Part shown: positions 1 through 6,974 of the stretch, in pieces
How positions within the stretch are numbered: position 1 is the stretch's first letter
Layout: each line of letters starts with the position of its first letter
Assembly: GCA_910583855.1 (NCBI GenBank)
Contig: CAJTYL010000005.1
Location: forward strand, 1-64,000
DNA: 64,000 bases
Direction of reading: 5' to 3'
Origin: an uncultured Christensenella sp.
GTDB lineage: Bacteria; Bacillota; Clostridia; Christensenellales; Borkfalkiaceae
Program-made: the position numbers and the translations under genes
Notes under the pieces: model-generated
The model's database searches: none
The model's input: only the letters and a program-made list of their open reading frames with translations
What the model was told of the DNA's origin: nothing

Positions 1-1
1 A

Positions 2-97
2 TGCCTTACGGGAGATAAATCGTCGCCCTTTACAATTTGTCAAGGCGGCGTATTCTGTCCTCAGATGGTAAGCACAAGCGAAAAACAAATCTACTAA
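2..97 (+). other. Possible 3' end of an upstream gene
   Basis: Frame 2 is open from the window edge to a TAA at 95-97 and encodes about 31 residues containing three cysteines. I do not recognise the product. Frame 3 is also open for 22 codons, so even the frame is uncertain. From here to base 227 I see only AT-rich non-coding sequence. Confidence 0.2.
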
Positions 98-227
98 ATT
101 CTTATGTAAAAAAATATAAAATCTCACGTTGATTTTATCACGAATATAACAAGAAAATTTATCAAAGAGTTGTGAATTATGTCGAATATTATAAATAAAA
201 ATTTTTATAAAAATTACTTAAAAATGC

Positions 228-258
228 TTGCTTGTTACGCTGCGTAATGAATTATAAT
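228..258 (+). promoter_or_regulatory. MerR-type promoter with palindromic operator
   Basis: The -35 TTGCTT (228-233) and -10 TATAAT (253-258) are separated by 19 bp, the over-long spacer typical of promoters that MerR-family proteins untwist. Inside the spacer lies a perfect dyad, TTACGC-T-GCGTAA (235-247). The next gene encodes a MerR regulator, so autoregulation and control of the following ABC genes is the natural inference. Confidence 0.8.
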
Positions 259-276
259 ATACGCAAGGAGTTTTTT

Positions 277-1059
277 ATGGCAAAGTATAAAGCAATTCCG
301 CAAGGGTATATGACAGTCGGAGAAGTCGCAAAGAAAATGGGACTAACAATTAGGGCATTACAATATTATGACCGCGAAGGGCTTTTCAGTCCGTCTTGTA
401 TCAGCGAAGGCGGACGGCGTTTATATAGTAATAAAGATATTGTTAAGTTGCATCAGATACTTACTCTTAAATCGTTAGGGTTTTCATTTGATGAAATAAA
501 GAACTGTTTGACTTCTATTGATACGCCGCAAAAGGCAATAATCGCGTTGACTGAACAAAGTAATTCAATACAAACACAAATAAATACGCTTACACAATCT
601 TTACAAGCAATCGAACTATTGAAAAACGAAATAGAACAAATGCAAACAGTTGATTTTTCAAAGTATGCCGATATAATTGTCAACTTGCAAATGGGAAATA
701 AATATTACGGTTTAATTAAACATTTTGACGATAGTATGCTTGATTACTGTCATAAGAAATTCGATAAAGATACGGGTGTCGCGTTTATAAATAAGTTTAA
801 CTTTATTGTCAGTAAAATAGAAAAATGCGTTGAAAACGGCATAGCACCCGACAGCGAACAAGGACAAATTATAGCAAAAGAATTTTGGGAACTTATCACG
901 GAGTTTTTGGACGGCGATATGAGTATGCTGCCGCAACTAATGAATACTATAAACCTACAAGCAAGTGAATATGGCTATATAAACAGTTTTATCGAGCCTG
1001 CATTGGGCGTTTATTTTAATAACTTGGGTATTAACCCTTTCGAGGCAAAAAATGAATAA
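277..1059 (+). CDS. MerR-family regulator with TipAS-like drug-sensing domain
   Basis: A transcription activator of 260 residues. Residues about 12-80 form the MerR winged helix-turn-helix (TVGEVAKKMGLT, RALQYYDREGL, GGRRLYS). A coiled-coil dimerisation helix follows (about 90-125). The helical C-terminal half resembles TipAS antibiotic-binding domains, including a segment around QGQIIAKEFWEL. The ATG at 277 is preceded by AAGGAG. An in-frame ATG farther upstream overlaps the promoter and is unlikely to be used. The stop overlaps the ABC ATPase start by 8 bases, implying translational coupling. The gene probably senses a drug or peptide and switches on the exporter. The ligand is unknown. Confidence 0.85.
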   Translation: MAKYKAIPQGYMTVGEVAKKMGLTIRALQYYDREGLFSPSCISEGGRRLYSNKDIVKLHQILTLKSLGFSFDEIKNCLTSIDTPQKAIIALTEQSNSIQTQINTLTQSLQAIELLKNEIEQMQTVDFSKYADIIVNLQMGNKYYGLIKHFDDSMLDYCHKKFDKDTGVAFINKFNFIVSKIEKCVENGIAPDSEQGQIIAKEFWELITEFLDGDMSMLPQLMNTINLQASEYGYINSFIEPALGVYFNNLGINPFEAKNE

Positions 1060-1864
1060 TATAATCGCGGTCAATGAATTAAAAAAGAGTTACGGCACTA
1101 ATACCGTATTGAAAAGTATAAATTTAACCGTGCAAAAAGGCGAAATATTTGCTTTGCTCGGTGTAAACGGTGCGGGAAAAACTACGGCTTTGGAATGTAT
1201 CGAGGGTTTACGCACTTACGATAGCGGAAATATAACCGTAAACGGGAAAATCGGTATCCAATTACAATCGTCCGCTTTACAAGCCTATATTAAACCTATG
1301 GAAGCCGTTAAACTGTTTGCGAATTGGCATAAAACCGTACCCGATAAAGAAATGTTAAATGCTTTTGGAATACCCGAATTGTCCAAAAAGAAATATGCAG
1401 ATTTATCTACGGGGCAAAAACGCCGCTTACACCTTGCGCTTGCCCTTATAGGCAACCCCGATATTATTTTTCTTGACGAACCGACGGCGGGGCTTGACGT
1501 TGAAGGGCGCGTATCGCTACACGAACAAATACGAGCATTAAAAACGCAGGGCAAAACAATAATTCTTGCAAGCCACGATATGGCGGAAGTTGAAGAATTA
1601 TGCGACAGAGTAGCAGTTTTACGGGACGGGCATATTGCTTTTATTGGAACGGTTGACGAATTTACCGCTATGGGCGGCAAAAGGCATATTATACGCATTA
1701 AAACTGCCGACGGGCAAAATGAATATGAAACGGAAAATATAACAGAAACTTTGTTTACGCTATTATCGGAATACAAGCAAAAAGGAATACCGATTTCCGA
1801 AATTCAGACCGACAGAGTGTCGCTTGAACAAAATTTTATAAACATTGTGAGAGGTGCGGAATAA
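1052..1864 (+). CDS. ABC exporter ATPase subunit
   Basis: Cytoplasmic nucleotide-binding subunit of 270 residues for an ABC-2 type exporter. Visible motifs are Walker A GVNGAGKT, Q-loop GIQLQSS, a signature LSTGQKRR, Walker B IIFLDEPTAGLD and switch histidine ASHD. The family includes drug and bacteriocin exporters of the BcrA/CcmA type. The gene overlaps the MerR gene upstream and shares one base with the permease (TAATG), so regulator, ATPase and permease form one operon. Drug efflux is inferred from the TipAS-like regulator and nearby Vat enzyme. The substrate is not determinable from sequence. Confidence 0.9.
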   Translation: MNNIIAVNELKKSYGTNTVLKSINLTVQKGEIFALLGVNGAGKTTALECIEGLRTYDSGNITVNGKIGIQLQSSALQAYIKPMEAVKLFANWHKTVPDKEMLNAFGIPELSKKKYADLSTGQKRRLHLALALIGNPDIIFLDEPTAGLDVEGRVSLHEQIRALKTQGKTIILASHDMAEVEELCDRVAVLRDGHIAFIGTVDEFTAMGGKRHIIRIKTADGQNEYETENITETLFTLLSEYKQKGIPISEIQTDRVSLEQNFINIVRGAE

Positions 1865-2574
1865 TGAAAGCATTATTGTATGGAATTGGTTTGCAATTCA
1901 AGTTTGATATACGCAGTAAAGGTATGCTTATCACTTGCTATATCGTGCCTCTTGTATTTTTCCTATTTATGGGCGGAATTTTCACGTCTATTGACCCAAA
2001 CGCTACAAAAACGCTTATCTCGTCAATGACGGTATTCACTATAATAATGAGCGCATTATTCGGTGTGCCACCCGCAGTTGCGGAAATCTACGGAACAGAC
2101 GTTAAAAAGGTCTATAAAGCAAACGGTGCACCTATATGGTTTGGCGTTATATCACAATTTATTTCGTCTTTTATACATACGCTTATATGCTGTCTTATAG
2201 TTTTTGCACTTTCGCCTTTAATTTTTAAAGCGGAATTGCCGTCTAATTTATTGTGGTATTTCTTATCACTTGTAGCATTACTTGCGGTAACTCTTGCTAT
2301 CGGTTGTATTTTCGGGCTTTTGATTAAACAGCAAGCAAAGTTGACAATGGTAGCAATGGCAATATTTTTGCCTTCCACTATGCTGTCGGGCATTATGTTT
2401 CCCGCAGATATGTTGCCGCAGTTTATGCAATATATTGCCTATGCTTTCCCCGCTACAATAGCATTTAAGGTAATGACGAGTTTTCAAGTTTGGCATTTAC
2501 CCGTATTGTTCGGTATATTTATTTTGCTTTGCGGCGTTATTGCTTTACTGTTAAAATTAAAAGTCAAGCGGTAA
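1864..2574 (+). CDS. ABC-2 type exporter permease
   Basis: Integral membrane protein of 236 residues with about six hydrophobic segments: one near the N-terminus (about 24-40), then about 54-72, 98-118, 130-153, 160-185 and 208-231. This is the usual ABC-2 permease topology. The segment containing LPSTMLSGIMFPADMLP is the conserved family motif before the fifth helix. The start overlaps the ATPase stop. It presumably forms the membrane channel with the ATPase encoded just upstream. Confidence 0.88.
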   Translation: MKALLYGIGLQFKFDIRSKGMLITCYIVPLVFFLFMGGIFTSIDPNATKTLISSMTVFTIIMSALFGVPPAVAEIYGTDVKKVYKANGAPIWFGVISQFISSFIHTLICCLIVFALSPLIFKAELPSNLLWYFLSLVALLAVTLAIGCIFGLLIKQQAKLTMVAMAIFLPSTMLSGIMFPADMLPQFMQYIAYAFPATIAFKVMTSFQVWHLPVLFGIFILLCGVIALLLKLKVKR

Positions 2575-2577
2575 TTT

Positions 2578-2769
2578 ATGGAAGAAATGGAAACACTTAA
2601 AATTCAATATTATTATGCTTGCTGTCCTAAATGTAAAGCGGTATTGATACAAGCGCAAAACGGATTGGATGGCTATACAAAATGCGCGAAATGCGGCGAG
2701 TATGTACATATCGTTATACGCCACGGGTTAATTACAACGAGATTAAAAGCGCAAGGAGCAAATCAATGA
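2578..2769 (+). CDS. Small zinc-ribbon protein
   Basis: A 63-residue protein with two CxxC knuckles (CCPKCK near residue 15 and CAKCGE near residue 37), the layout of a zinc ribbon. It begins three bases after the ABC permease stop and overlaps the next gene through ATGA, so it is part of the exporter operon. The Shine-Dalgarno is weak; an ATG at 2587 is a possible alternative start. I do not recognise a specific family. It may bind nucleic acid or protein. Confidence 0.6.
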   Translation: MEEMETLKIQYYYACCPKCKAVLIQAQNGLDGYTKCAKCGEYVHIVIRHGLITTRLKAQGANQ

Positions 2770-2927
2770 CTTATTATGTTGTATGTCCCGAATGCGGGTA
2801 TAAATTATTAAAAGTGGGCGACGGTTCTACGATAGAAATCTATTGCCCGAAATGTAAGGGCAAATATTTGATAGCCGTAAAAGACGGTAAAGTTACCGTG
2901 CAAAAAGCAACCGTTGATAATAAATAA
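2766..2927 (+). CDS. Cysteine-rich KTR-like zinc-ribbon protein
   Basis: A 53-residue protein with CPEC near the N-terminus and YCPKCK about 22 residues later, followed by a short beta-rich tail with KVTV. This matches the layout of Cys_rich_KTR proteins (Pfam PF14205), which are common cargo of Firmicute conjugative elements. The ATG at 2766 overlaps the upstream stop and sits behind AAGGAG. A longer reading frame from 2682 would lie inside the upstream gene and is unlikely. Function unknown. Its value here is as a marker that the region is mobile-element derived. Confidence 0.65.
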   Translation: MTYYVVCPECGYKLLKVGDGSTIEIYCPKCKGKYLIAVKDGKVTVQKATVDNK

Positions 2928-2941
2928 TAATAGTATTACTT

Positions 2942-3091
2942 TATACGCCACTATGTAACACTGTCACACTTTTGACATTAAACCGCGACGCAGTGCCGAT
3001 AAGTTACTATTACCTTATAGGCACTGCGTCGCACGGAACATAAAAAGGCAATATGTGCGGGCGGCGACAGCCGCCCGCACTGTGGCGTATA
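2942..3091. repeat. Nested palindromic element (multi-branch fold)
   Basis: An outer 10-bp inverted repeat TATACGCCAC (2942-2951) / GTGGCGTATA (3082-3091) encloses two perfect hairpins: a 13-bp stem GCGACGCAGTGCC (2985-2997) / GGCACTGCGTCGC (3020-3032), and an 11-bp stem GTGCGGGCGGC (3055-3065) with GACA loop and GCCGCCCGCAC (3070-3080). No U-run follows, so this is not a simple terminator. It fills most of the 315-bp gap between two small genes. Confidence 0.75.
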
Positions 3092-3204
3092 GTATTACCA
3101 CGCCACCCCGTAACGTGTAACACATTTAGGGGCGTTTAATGTAAAATCGGCTATTATTCAATTAAAAATGACAAAATACTCTTTATGCCTTATTGTACCA
3201 TTTA

Positions 3205-3221
3205 GGGTGGGTATGGGTGGG
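3205..3221 (+). other. Canonical G-quadruplex motif in a 5' leader
   Basis: Four GGG tracts with loops T, TAT and T (GGGTGGGTATGGGTGGG) lie on the coding strand about 10 bases before the AGGAG of the next small gene. Such a short-loop motif is striking in this AT-rich segment. Confidence 0.7.
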
Positions 3222-3242
3222 AGAAAATCAAGGAGTTTTTTT

Positions 3243-3416
3243 ATGAGTAAAATACTGAACGGCTTAACGGTCATTTATTTTGACGATAAAGACAAGAATA
3301 TATATGCGGAATTACCACCCGATAAAGAACAAGCAAAAAGGCTGTCAAGGCTCGTTTACCGTGAGGCAATGACAACCATTAGTACCGAAAAGACAACCGA
3401 CAAGCCGCAAGATTAA
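3243..3416 (+). CDS. Small protein of unknown function, mobile-element type
   Basis: A 57-residue protein starting at the ATG at 3243, which follows AAGGAG. The longer frame from 3168 would run through the G-rich leader and is unlikely. The N-terminal half contains alternating hydrophobic residues (LTVIYFDD, IYAELPPD) suggesting beta strands, and the C-terminal half is helical and polar. I have no firm family. Similar short proteins are, from memory, seen beside recombinases in gut Clostridia elements, but no recombinase is present here. Confidence 0.5.
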   Translation: MSKILNGLTVIYFDDKDKNIYAELPPDKEQAKRLSRLVYREAMTTISTEKTTDKPQD

Positions 3417-3543
3417 CTTGCGGCTATTTGCTTACCGTAAAGCGGGTAATCAGACAGCGGCAATTCCACTTGGCAAAATAATTCCGTATTATTCACCTTG
3501 AATATTACTATGTTCTTATTTGCAATAATCCGCTTCACCACTC

Positions 3544-3563
3544 AGTAACAAAGTCGAACCTTT
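3544..3563 (+). repeat. 20-bp direct repeat, copy 1
   Basis: This 20-mer (agtaacaaagtcgaaccttt) recurs at 4464-4483 with one mismatch. The two copies bracket the vat-like gene. Copy 1 overlaps the first terminator arm. Confidence 0.6.
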
Positions 3564-3594
3564 CACAATGTTGGAAGGTCGGCTTTGTTTTTTT
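3550..3594 (+). terminator. Rho-independent terminator-like hairpin
   Basis: AAAGTCGAACCTT pairs with AAGGTCGGCTTT (one G-U pair, one bulged A) and is followed by a run of seven T. It is one of two hairpins in the 354-bp gap 3417-3770; the rest of that gap is non-coding apart from the promoter at 3692. Confidence 0.7.
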
Positions 3595-3603
3595 GTGCCG
3601 TCA

Positions 3604-3633
3604 AGCCGTACAGTTTAGGCTGTACGGCTTTTT
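3604..3633 (+). terminator. Rho-independent terminator
   Basis: A perfect 10-bp stem AGCCGTACAG / CTGTACGGCT with a 6-base loop, running into TTTTT. With the preceding hairpin it insulates the vat-like gene from upstream transcription. Confidence 0.85.
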
Positions 3634-3691
3634 CGCTTATTTTATCAAGCGCCCGCCACAGTGCCATTTTACTTTTTACGGCTTTATATGG

Positions 3692-3720
3692 TTGAAAAAT
3701 TGTCTTGTATGTTGTATAAT
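3692..3720 (+). promoter_or_regulatory. Sigma-A promoter of the vat-like gene
   Basis: TTGAAA (3692-3697), 17-bp spacer, TATAAT (3715-3720). Predicted start near 3727, giving a leader of about 44 bases. Confidence 0.75.
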
Positions 3721-3770
3721 TATTTTGCTTAAATCAAGCGATAAACAGTAATTTGGTGGAGTGCCTTCAA

Positions 3771-4412
3771 ATGAAATTACTATTCAAAAACAAAGATGAA
3801 ATACACCCTCAACCCAAAGTTCCGTCGCTTTGCTATATAAAAAACGTGATAACAAATCCGAATATTATCGTCGGTGATTATACCTATTATGACGATATAC
3901 ATTCAGGTGGAGAAGATTTCGAAAACCACGTTACGCACTTTTATCCGCATTTAGGCGACAAACTCATTATCGGTAAGTTTTGTAGCATTGCAAAAGGCGT
4001 TGAATTCATTATGAACGGCGCAAATCACCCTATGAACGGCATTTCGGCGTTTCCTTTCGGAATTTTTATAGAAAATCAACCGACGATACCCAAAGATATT
4101 GTGCCGTATAAGGGTGATACCGTTATAGGAAGCGACGTTTGGATTGGGCAAAACGTAGTTTTTATGCCCGGCGTTAAGGTGAGCGACGGTTGTATCATAG
4201 GCGCGAATGCCGTTGTAGCAAAAGATATTCCGCCGTATTCCATAGCGGTAGGTAATCCTGCAAGAGTGATTAAAAGACGATTTAACGACAGCACGATTGA
4301 ACGGCTGATTAAACTTAAATGGTGGGATATGCCCATTGAAACGATAGAAGAAAATTACGAACTATTGCAAGATAAAAATATAGAATCGTTTATTTCTAAA
4401 TTCGAGCGCTAA
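3771..4412 (+). CDS. Vat-like streptogramin A / xenobiotic O-acetyltransferase
   Basis: Cytoplasmic acetyl-CoA-dependent hexapeptide-repeat acetyltransferase of 213 residues, the usual Vat/CatB length. The family signature is clear: DYTYYDD, DKLIIGKFCSIAKG, FIMNGANHPMNG with the catalytic histidine, the left-handed beta-helix repeats (DTVIGSDVWIG, PGVKVSDGCIIGANAVV), YSIAVGNPARVIKRRF and KWWD. The NGANH form favours Vat over CatB. The ATG at 3771 follows GGTGGAG; a TTG at 3753 is a poorer start. The gene is monocistronic, between two terminators and its own promoter. Activity against streptogramins is inferred from the family. Other small hydroxylated acceptors are possible. Confidence 0.82.
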   Translation: MKLLFKNKDEIHPQPKVPSLCYIKNVITNPNIIVGDYTYYDDIHSGGEDFENHVTHFYPHLGDKLIIGKFCSIAKGVEFIMNGANHPMNGISAFPFGIFIENQPTIPKDIVPYKGDTVIGSDVWIGQNVVFMPGVKVSDGCIIGANAVVAKDIPPYSIAVGNPARVIKRRFNDSTIERLIKLKWWDMPIETIEENYELLQDKNIESFISKFER

Positions 4413-4463
4413 ATTTCAATTTAGCGGGGCATTTCGGTTTAGTCATTAAGTCGGTCATCAATA

Positions 4464-4483
4464 AGTAACAAAATCGAACCTTT
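4464..4483 (+). repeat. 20-bp direct repeat, copy 2
   Basis: Nearly identical (19 of 20) to 3544-3563. It lies 51 bases after the vat-like stop, in an otherwise gene-free 232-bp stretch (4413-4644) that also contains a 30-codon open fragment I cannot assign. Confidence 0.6.
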
Positions 4484-4644
4484 TTGCAAAAATTTATTGA
4501 GAGCGGACGGCAAGGAATAACGTACGGAGAATGGAACGACAACGGGCGTTTGCTTAGTTAATGATAAAGTTCGTTTAAATGTAACTAATGCCATTGTTGC
4601 ATCTTAAAATAAAAATATAATGTTTTAAACAATAGGAGTTGCGT

Positions 4645-4839
4645 ATGAGCAAAAAACTTGTAATCAATAACGATAACTGTCCTAAAAATCACGCATGTCC
4701 CGCAGTAAAAATCTGTCCCGTAGGCGCGCTGTCGCAAAACGGTTTCAACGCCCCCGTAATTGATTACGGGAAGTGTATAGCTTGCGGCAAGTGTTCAAAT
4801 TTTTGCCCTAAAAAGGCATTGGTTTTAAAATTAAATTAA
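4645..4839 (+). CDS. Dicluster ferredoxin-like 4Fe-4S protein
   Basis: A 64-residue cytoplasmic iron-sulfur protein. The C-terminal cluster has a classical CIACGKCSNFCP motif. The N-terminal set is atypically spaced (C at residue 10, then CPAVKICP near 16-23). The ATG at 4645 follows AGGAG; a TTG two codons earlier is less likely. It is a single gene with a strong terminator just after the stop. The redox partner is unknown. Confidence 0.75.
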   Translation: MSKKLVINNDNCPKNHACPAVKICPVGALSQNGFNAPVIDYGKCIACGKCSNFCPKKALVLKLN

Positions 4840-4878
4840 AAATATGCGGGGAATCGAATTTCCGTTCCCCGCATATTT
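4840..4878. terminator. Bidirectional terminator
   Basis: Perfect 14-bp stem AAATATGCGGGGAA / TTCCCCGCATATTT with an 11-base loop, placed between the convergent ferredoxin and cupin genes. Confidence 0.85.
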
Positions 4879-4915
4879 CCATTCTGCCGAATTGAGCACG
4901 CTAAGATTTTAAGCC

Positions 4916-5266
4916 TTAAACTATGGCGTCGCTCATCGTGTATCCGCCGAGCGAATTTGCTTTAACCTGAATACATATATATTTTAAAGCTTTTTCAGTC
5001 GAAGCGAAGAACCGTCTTCTTGCAGACGCCGATACGCGCAACCAATCGCCAGCTTTTAAAGCAACGTTTTCACCGTCTATCTCGGCGTAGCCTTCGCCTT
5101 CAAGAACGGCATAAATTTCTTCGTTTTCCTTGTGTGAATGAACGAACGGCACGCTTGCGCCCGCGGGCAAGGCATTAACGCTTACTTCCGCTCCCGTAAG
5201 GTTTAGTAGATCGTGAAGCTCGGTTCTTGCCTCTCCCGCAACGCTGATTTTATTAAAATTGTTCAT
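4916..5266 (-). CDS. Small cupin-domain protein
   Basis: A single-domain cupin of 116 residues. The metal-binding motif 1 is visible as VHSHKENEEIYAVLEG (HxH, then E) and motif 2 as GDWLRVSASARRRF, where the usual histidine is absent. Start ATG at 5266 follows CGGAGG. It is transcribed divergently from an HxlR regulator with back-to-back promoters, a common arrangement for small-molecule detoxification genes. The substrate cannot be named. It may bind a metal or act as a sensor. Confidence 0.8.
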   Translation of the reverse strand: MNNFNKISVAGEARTELHDLLNLTGAEVSVNALPAGASVPFVHSHKENEEIYAVLEGEGYAEIDGENVALKAGDWLRVSASARRRFFASTEKALKYICIQVKANSLGGYTMSDAIV

Positions 5267-5299
5267 AAATAAATCCTCCGAAATTTAATTTATACCCAA

Positions 5300-5328
5300 A
5301 GTATAGCAAAGCAAATAAACCGTTGCAA
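5300..5328 (-). promoter_or_regulatory. Promoter of the cupin gene
   Basis: On the minus strand TTGCAA (5328-5323), 17-bp spacer, TATACT (5305-5300). Confidence 0.7.
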
Positions 5329-5387
5329 GACCGTTACTTTTTTATTATTTGATAATAGATTTGTAACTTTGTTTATTTTTTGAACTA

Positions 5388-5416
5388 TTGACACGGCATT
5401 TTATTTGTGGTATGCT
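5388..5416 (+). promoter_or_regulatory. Promoter of the HxlR gene
   Basis: TTGACA (5388-5393), 17-bp spacer, TATGCT (5411-5416). The 60 bases between this and the cupin promoter contain a GTTAC...GTAAC dyad (5333-5337 / 5363-5367) that could be the operator. Confidence 0.75.
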
Positions 5417-5436
5417 GAAATAAAGAGAGGTGGAGT

Positions 5437-5763
5437 ATGCTGACGAGAGAAGAATTACCCGAATGCCCCGTTGCAACCACGGTGCGGCTTATCGGCAACA
5501 AATGGAAGCTTCTTATAATACGCAATTTAATTTTTAACGATAAGCAGCGGTTCACCGATTTTTTAAAGTCGATTTCAGGGATAAGTAAAAAAGTTTTAAC
5601 CGACGACTTGCGCGCGTTGGAGGACAACGGACTCATTGAAAGAAAAGTCTTTGCCGAGGTTCCGCCGCGGGTTGAGTATTCGCTGACGGCTCTCGGAAAA
5701 ACCTTAAAGCCCATTTTGGATGCAATGTCCGTCTGGGGAACCGATTATAAAAACAGTCTATAA
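5437..5763 (+). CDS. HxlR-family transcriptional regulator
   Basis: A DNA-binding protein of 108 residues covering a complete HxlR winged helix domain: CPVATTVRLIGNKWKLLIIRN, then KVLTDDLRALEDNGLIERK and PPRVEYSLTALGKTL. The family cysteine at the start of the domain (CPV) is present; in HypR-like members it senses electrophiles. The ATG at 5437 follows GAGAGGTGGAG. The gene faces away from the cupin gene, which it probably controls, and may be cotranscribed with the phosphatase gene 18 bases downstream. Confidence 0.88.
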   Translation: MLTREELPECPVATTVRLIGNKWKLLIIRNLIFNDKQRFTDFLKSISGISKKVLTDDLRALEDNGLIERKVFAEVPPRVEYSLTALGKTLKPILDAMSVWGTDYKNSL

Positions 5764-5780
5764 TTTAAGGGGACAAAACG

Positions 5781-6905
5781 GTGGGAACTAAAAGTAAAGC
5801 TTTTTCCGCAATATGTATGGTAACGTGCGCATTGTTTCTTGTGTGCGCGTGTGACAATCAAGTAAACCTTGAATGGAATATTATAAATGTTGGCGCGGAC
5901 GTAAGATGCCATACTGCGGAGCAACGCAATTATTTAGACGGCGATTATACGAAAATAAGTGCAAAGGGCACGGAAGAATTAAGCCGCCCGCAAGCCGTAA
6001 CTTTCTCGTGGTCGGCGGAAAATAACGGCGTTGCGGCTTTGACGGAAAACTATACTTTGGAGCTATCCCTTACTGAAGACTTTTCCGAAAGCGTGAAGTA
6101 TGAAACCGACGAAACGCAAATAGACGTTTACAATCTCTTGTTGGGCTCGCTGTATTTCTGGCGGGTTACCGCGGATTTGGAGGGCGGGCAGAAGAGTACT
6201 TCTTCGGTTTCGCTGTTCACCACGTCGGCGGCTGCGCCCCGCAACTTATATGTCGACGGAATAACCAACGCCCGCGACTTGGGCGGTTGGGAAACGGTAG
6301 GCGGCGGCAAGGTAAAACAGGGTTTGATTTACCGTTGCGGCAGACTCAACGAAAGCAAGCGCACGGACGTTAATATCGAAATAACCGATAAAGGTATAAA
6401 GGAAATGAAAGACGTACTCGGCGTAAAGACCGAGATTGATTTGCGTCTTAAAGAAAATAACGAAACGGGCGGAATAACTTCAAGTCCCCTTGGCGACGAC
6501 GTAAAATACGTTAATATTTCGATGGAGGGGGCTATGGGCAGCAACTGCCTGACCGATACTAAATTTCATCCGTCTATCAAACGGTTTTTTACACTGCTTG
6601 CCGACGAAAGCAATTATCCGCTTGCGTTCCACTGTGACATAGGCACGGACAGAACGGGTTTCTTCGCGTTTCTTATAAACGGCTTGTCGGGAGTGGCGGA
6701 AGAGGACTTGTATCGCGACTATCTGTTTTCCAACTTCGGCAATATAGGCGGGCCGAGAAGCCTTACCAATATAAAACCCTACGTTGACACGATAAAGAAA
6801 AGTCAAGGCGCCACTTTAAGCGAGAAAATCGAATATTGTCTTATACATACCGTCGGCGTACAGAAGTCTGAAATCGACGCTTTGCGCGCAATAATGACGG
6901 CGTAA
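5781..6905 (+). CDS. Lipoprotein tyrosine phosphatase
   Basis: A 374-residue surface lipoprotein. The signal peptide ends in a lipobox with Cys24 (LVCAC). Residues about 30-150 form an Ig/fibronectin-like beta region. The C-terminal two thirds is a protein tyrosine/serine phosphatase of the Y_phosphatase3 type: NARDLGGW, QGLIYRCGRLNE, EIDLRLKENNE, and the P-loop HCDIGTDRTG with catalytic Cys and Arg. Start is GTG at 5781 after AAGGGG. Outside the cell it could act on phosphoproteins, phosphosugars or phosphoinositides. The substrate is unknown. It converges on a CotH-kinase lipoprotein gene, an intriguing kinase/phosphatase neighbour. Confidence 0.83.
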   Translation: MGTKSKAFSAICMVTCALFLVCACDNQVNLEWNIINVGADVRCHTAEQRNYLDGDYTKISAKGTEELSRPQAVTFSWSAENNGVAALTENYTLELSLTEDFSESVKYETDETQIDVYNLLLGSLYFWRVTADLEGGQKSTSSVSLFTTSAAAPRNLYVDGITNARDLGGWETVGGGKVKQGLIYRCGRLNESKRTDVNIEITDKGIKEMKDVLGVKTEIDLRLKENNETGGITSSPLGDDVKYVNISMEGAMGSNCLTDTKFHPSIKRFFTLLADESNYPLAFHCDIGTDRTGFFAFLINGLSGVAEEDLYRDYLFSNFGNIGGPRSLTNIKPYVDTIKKSQGATLSEKIEYCLIHTVGVQKSEIDALRAIMTA

Positions 6906-6935
6906 AACCAATAATTATTATATAATAGAGTAAGA

Positions 6936-6967
6936 AAAACGTCCCTCTTGCGAGGGGCGTTTTTTTG
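6936..6967. terminator. Terminator between convergent genes
   Basis: AAAACGTCCCTC pairs with GAGGGGCGTTTT across a TTGC loop, followed by a T run. It serves the phosphatase gene and possibly the convergent CotH gene. Confidence 0.85.
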
Positions 6968-6974
6968 TTTTGTA

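Noticed and set aside
4485..4563. Open frame of 30 codons (FIESGRQGITYGEWNDNGRLLS) after the vat-like gene
   Set aside because: It has no start codon or ribosome site and matches no family I know; it may be a gene scrap, but support is too weak.
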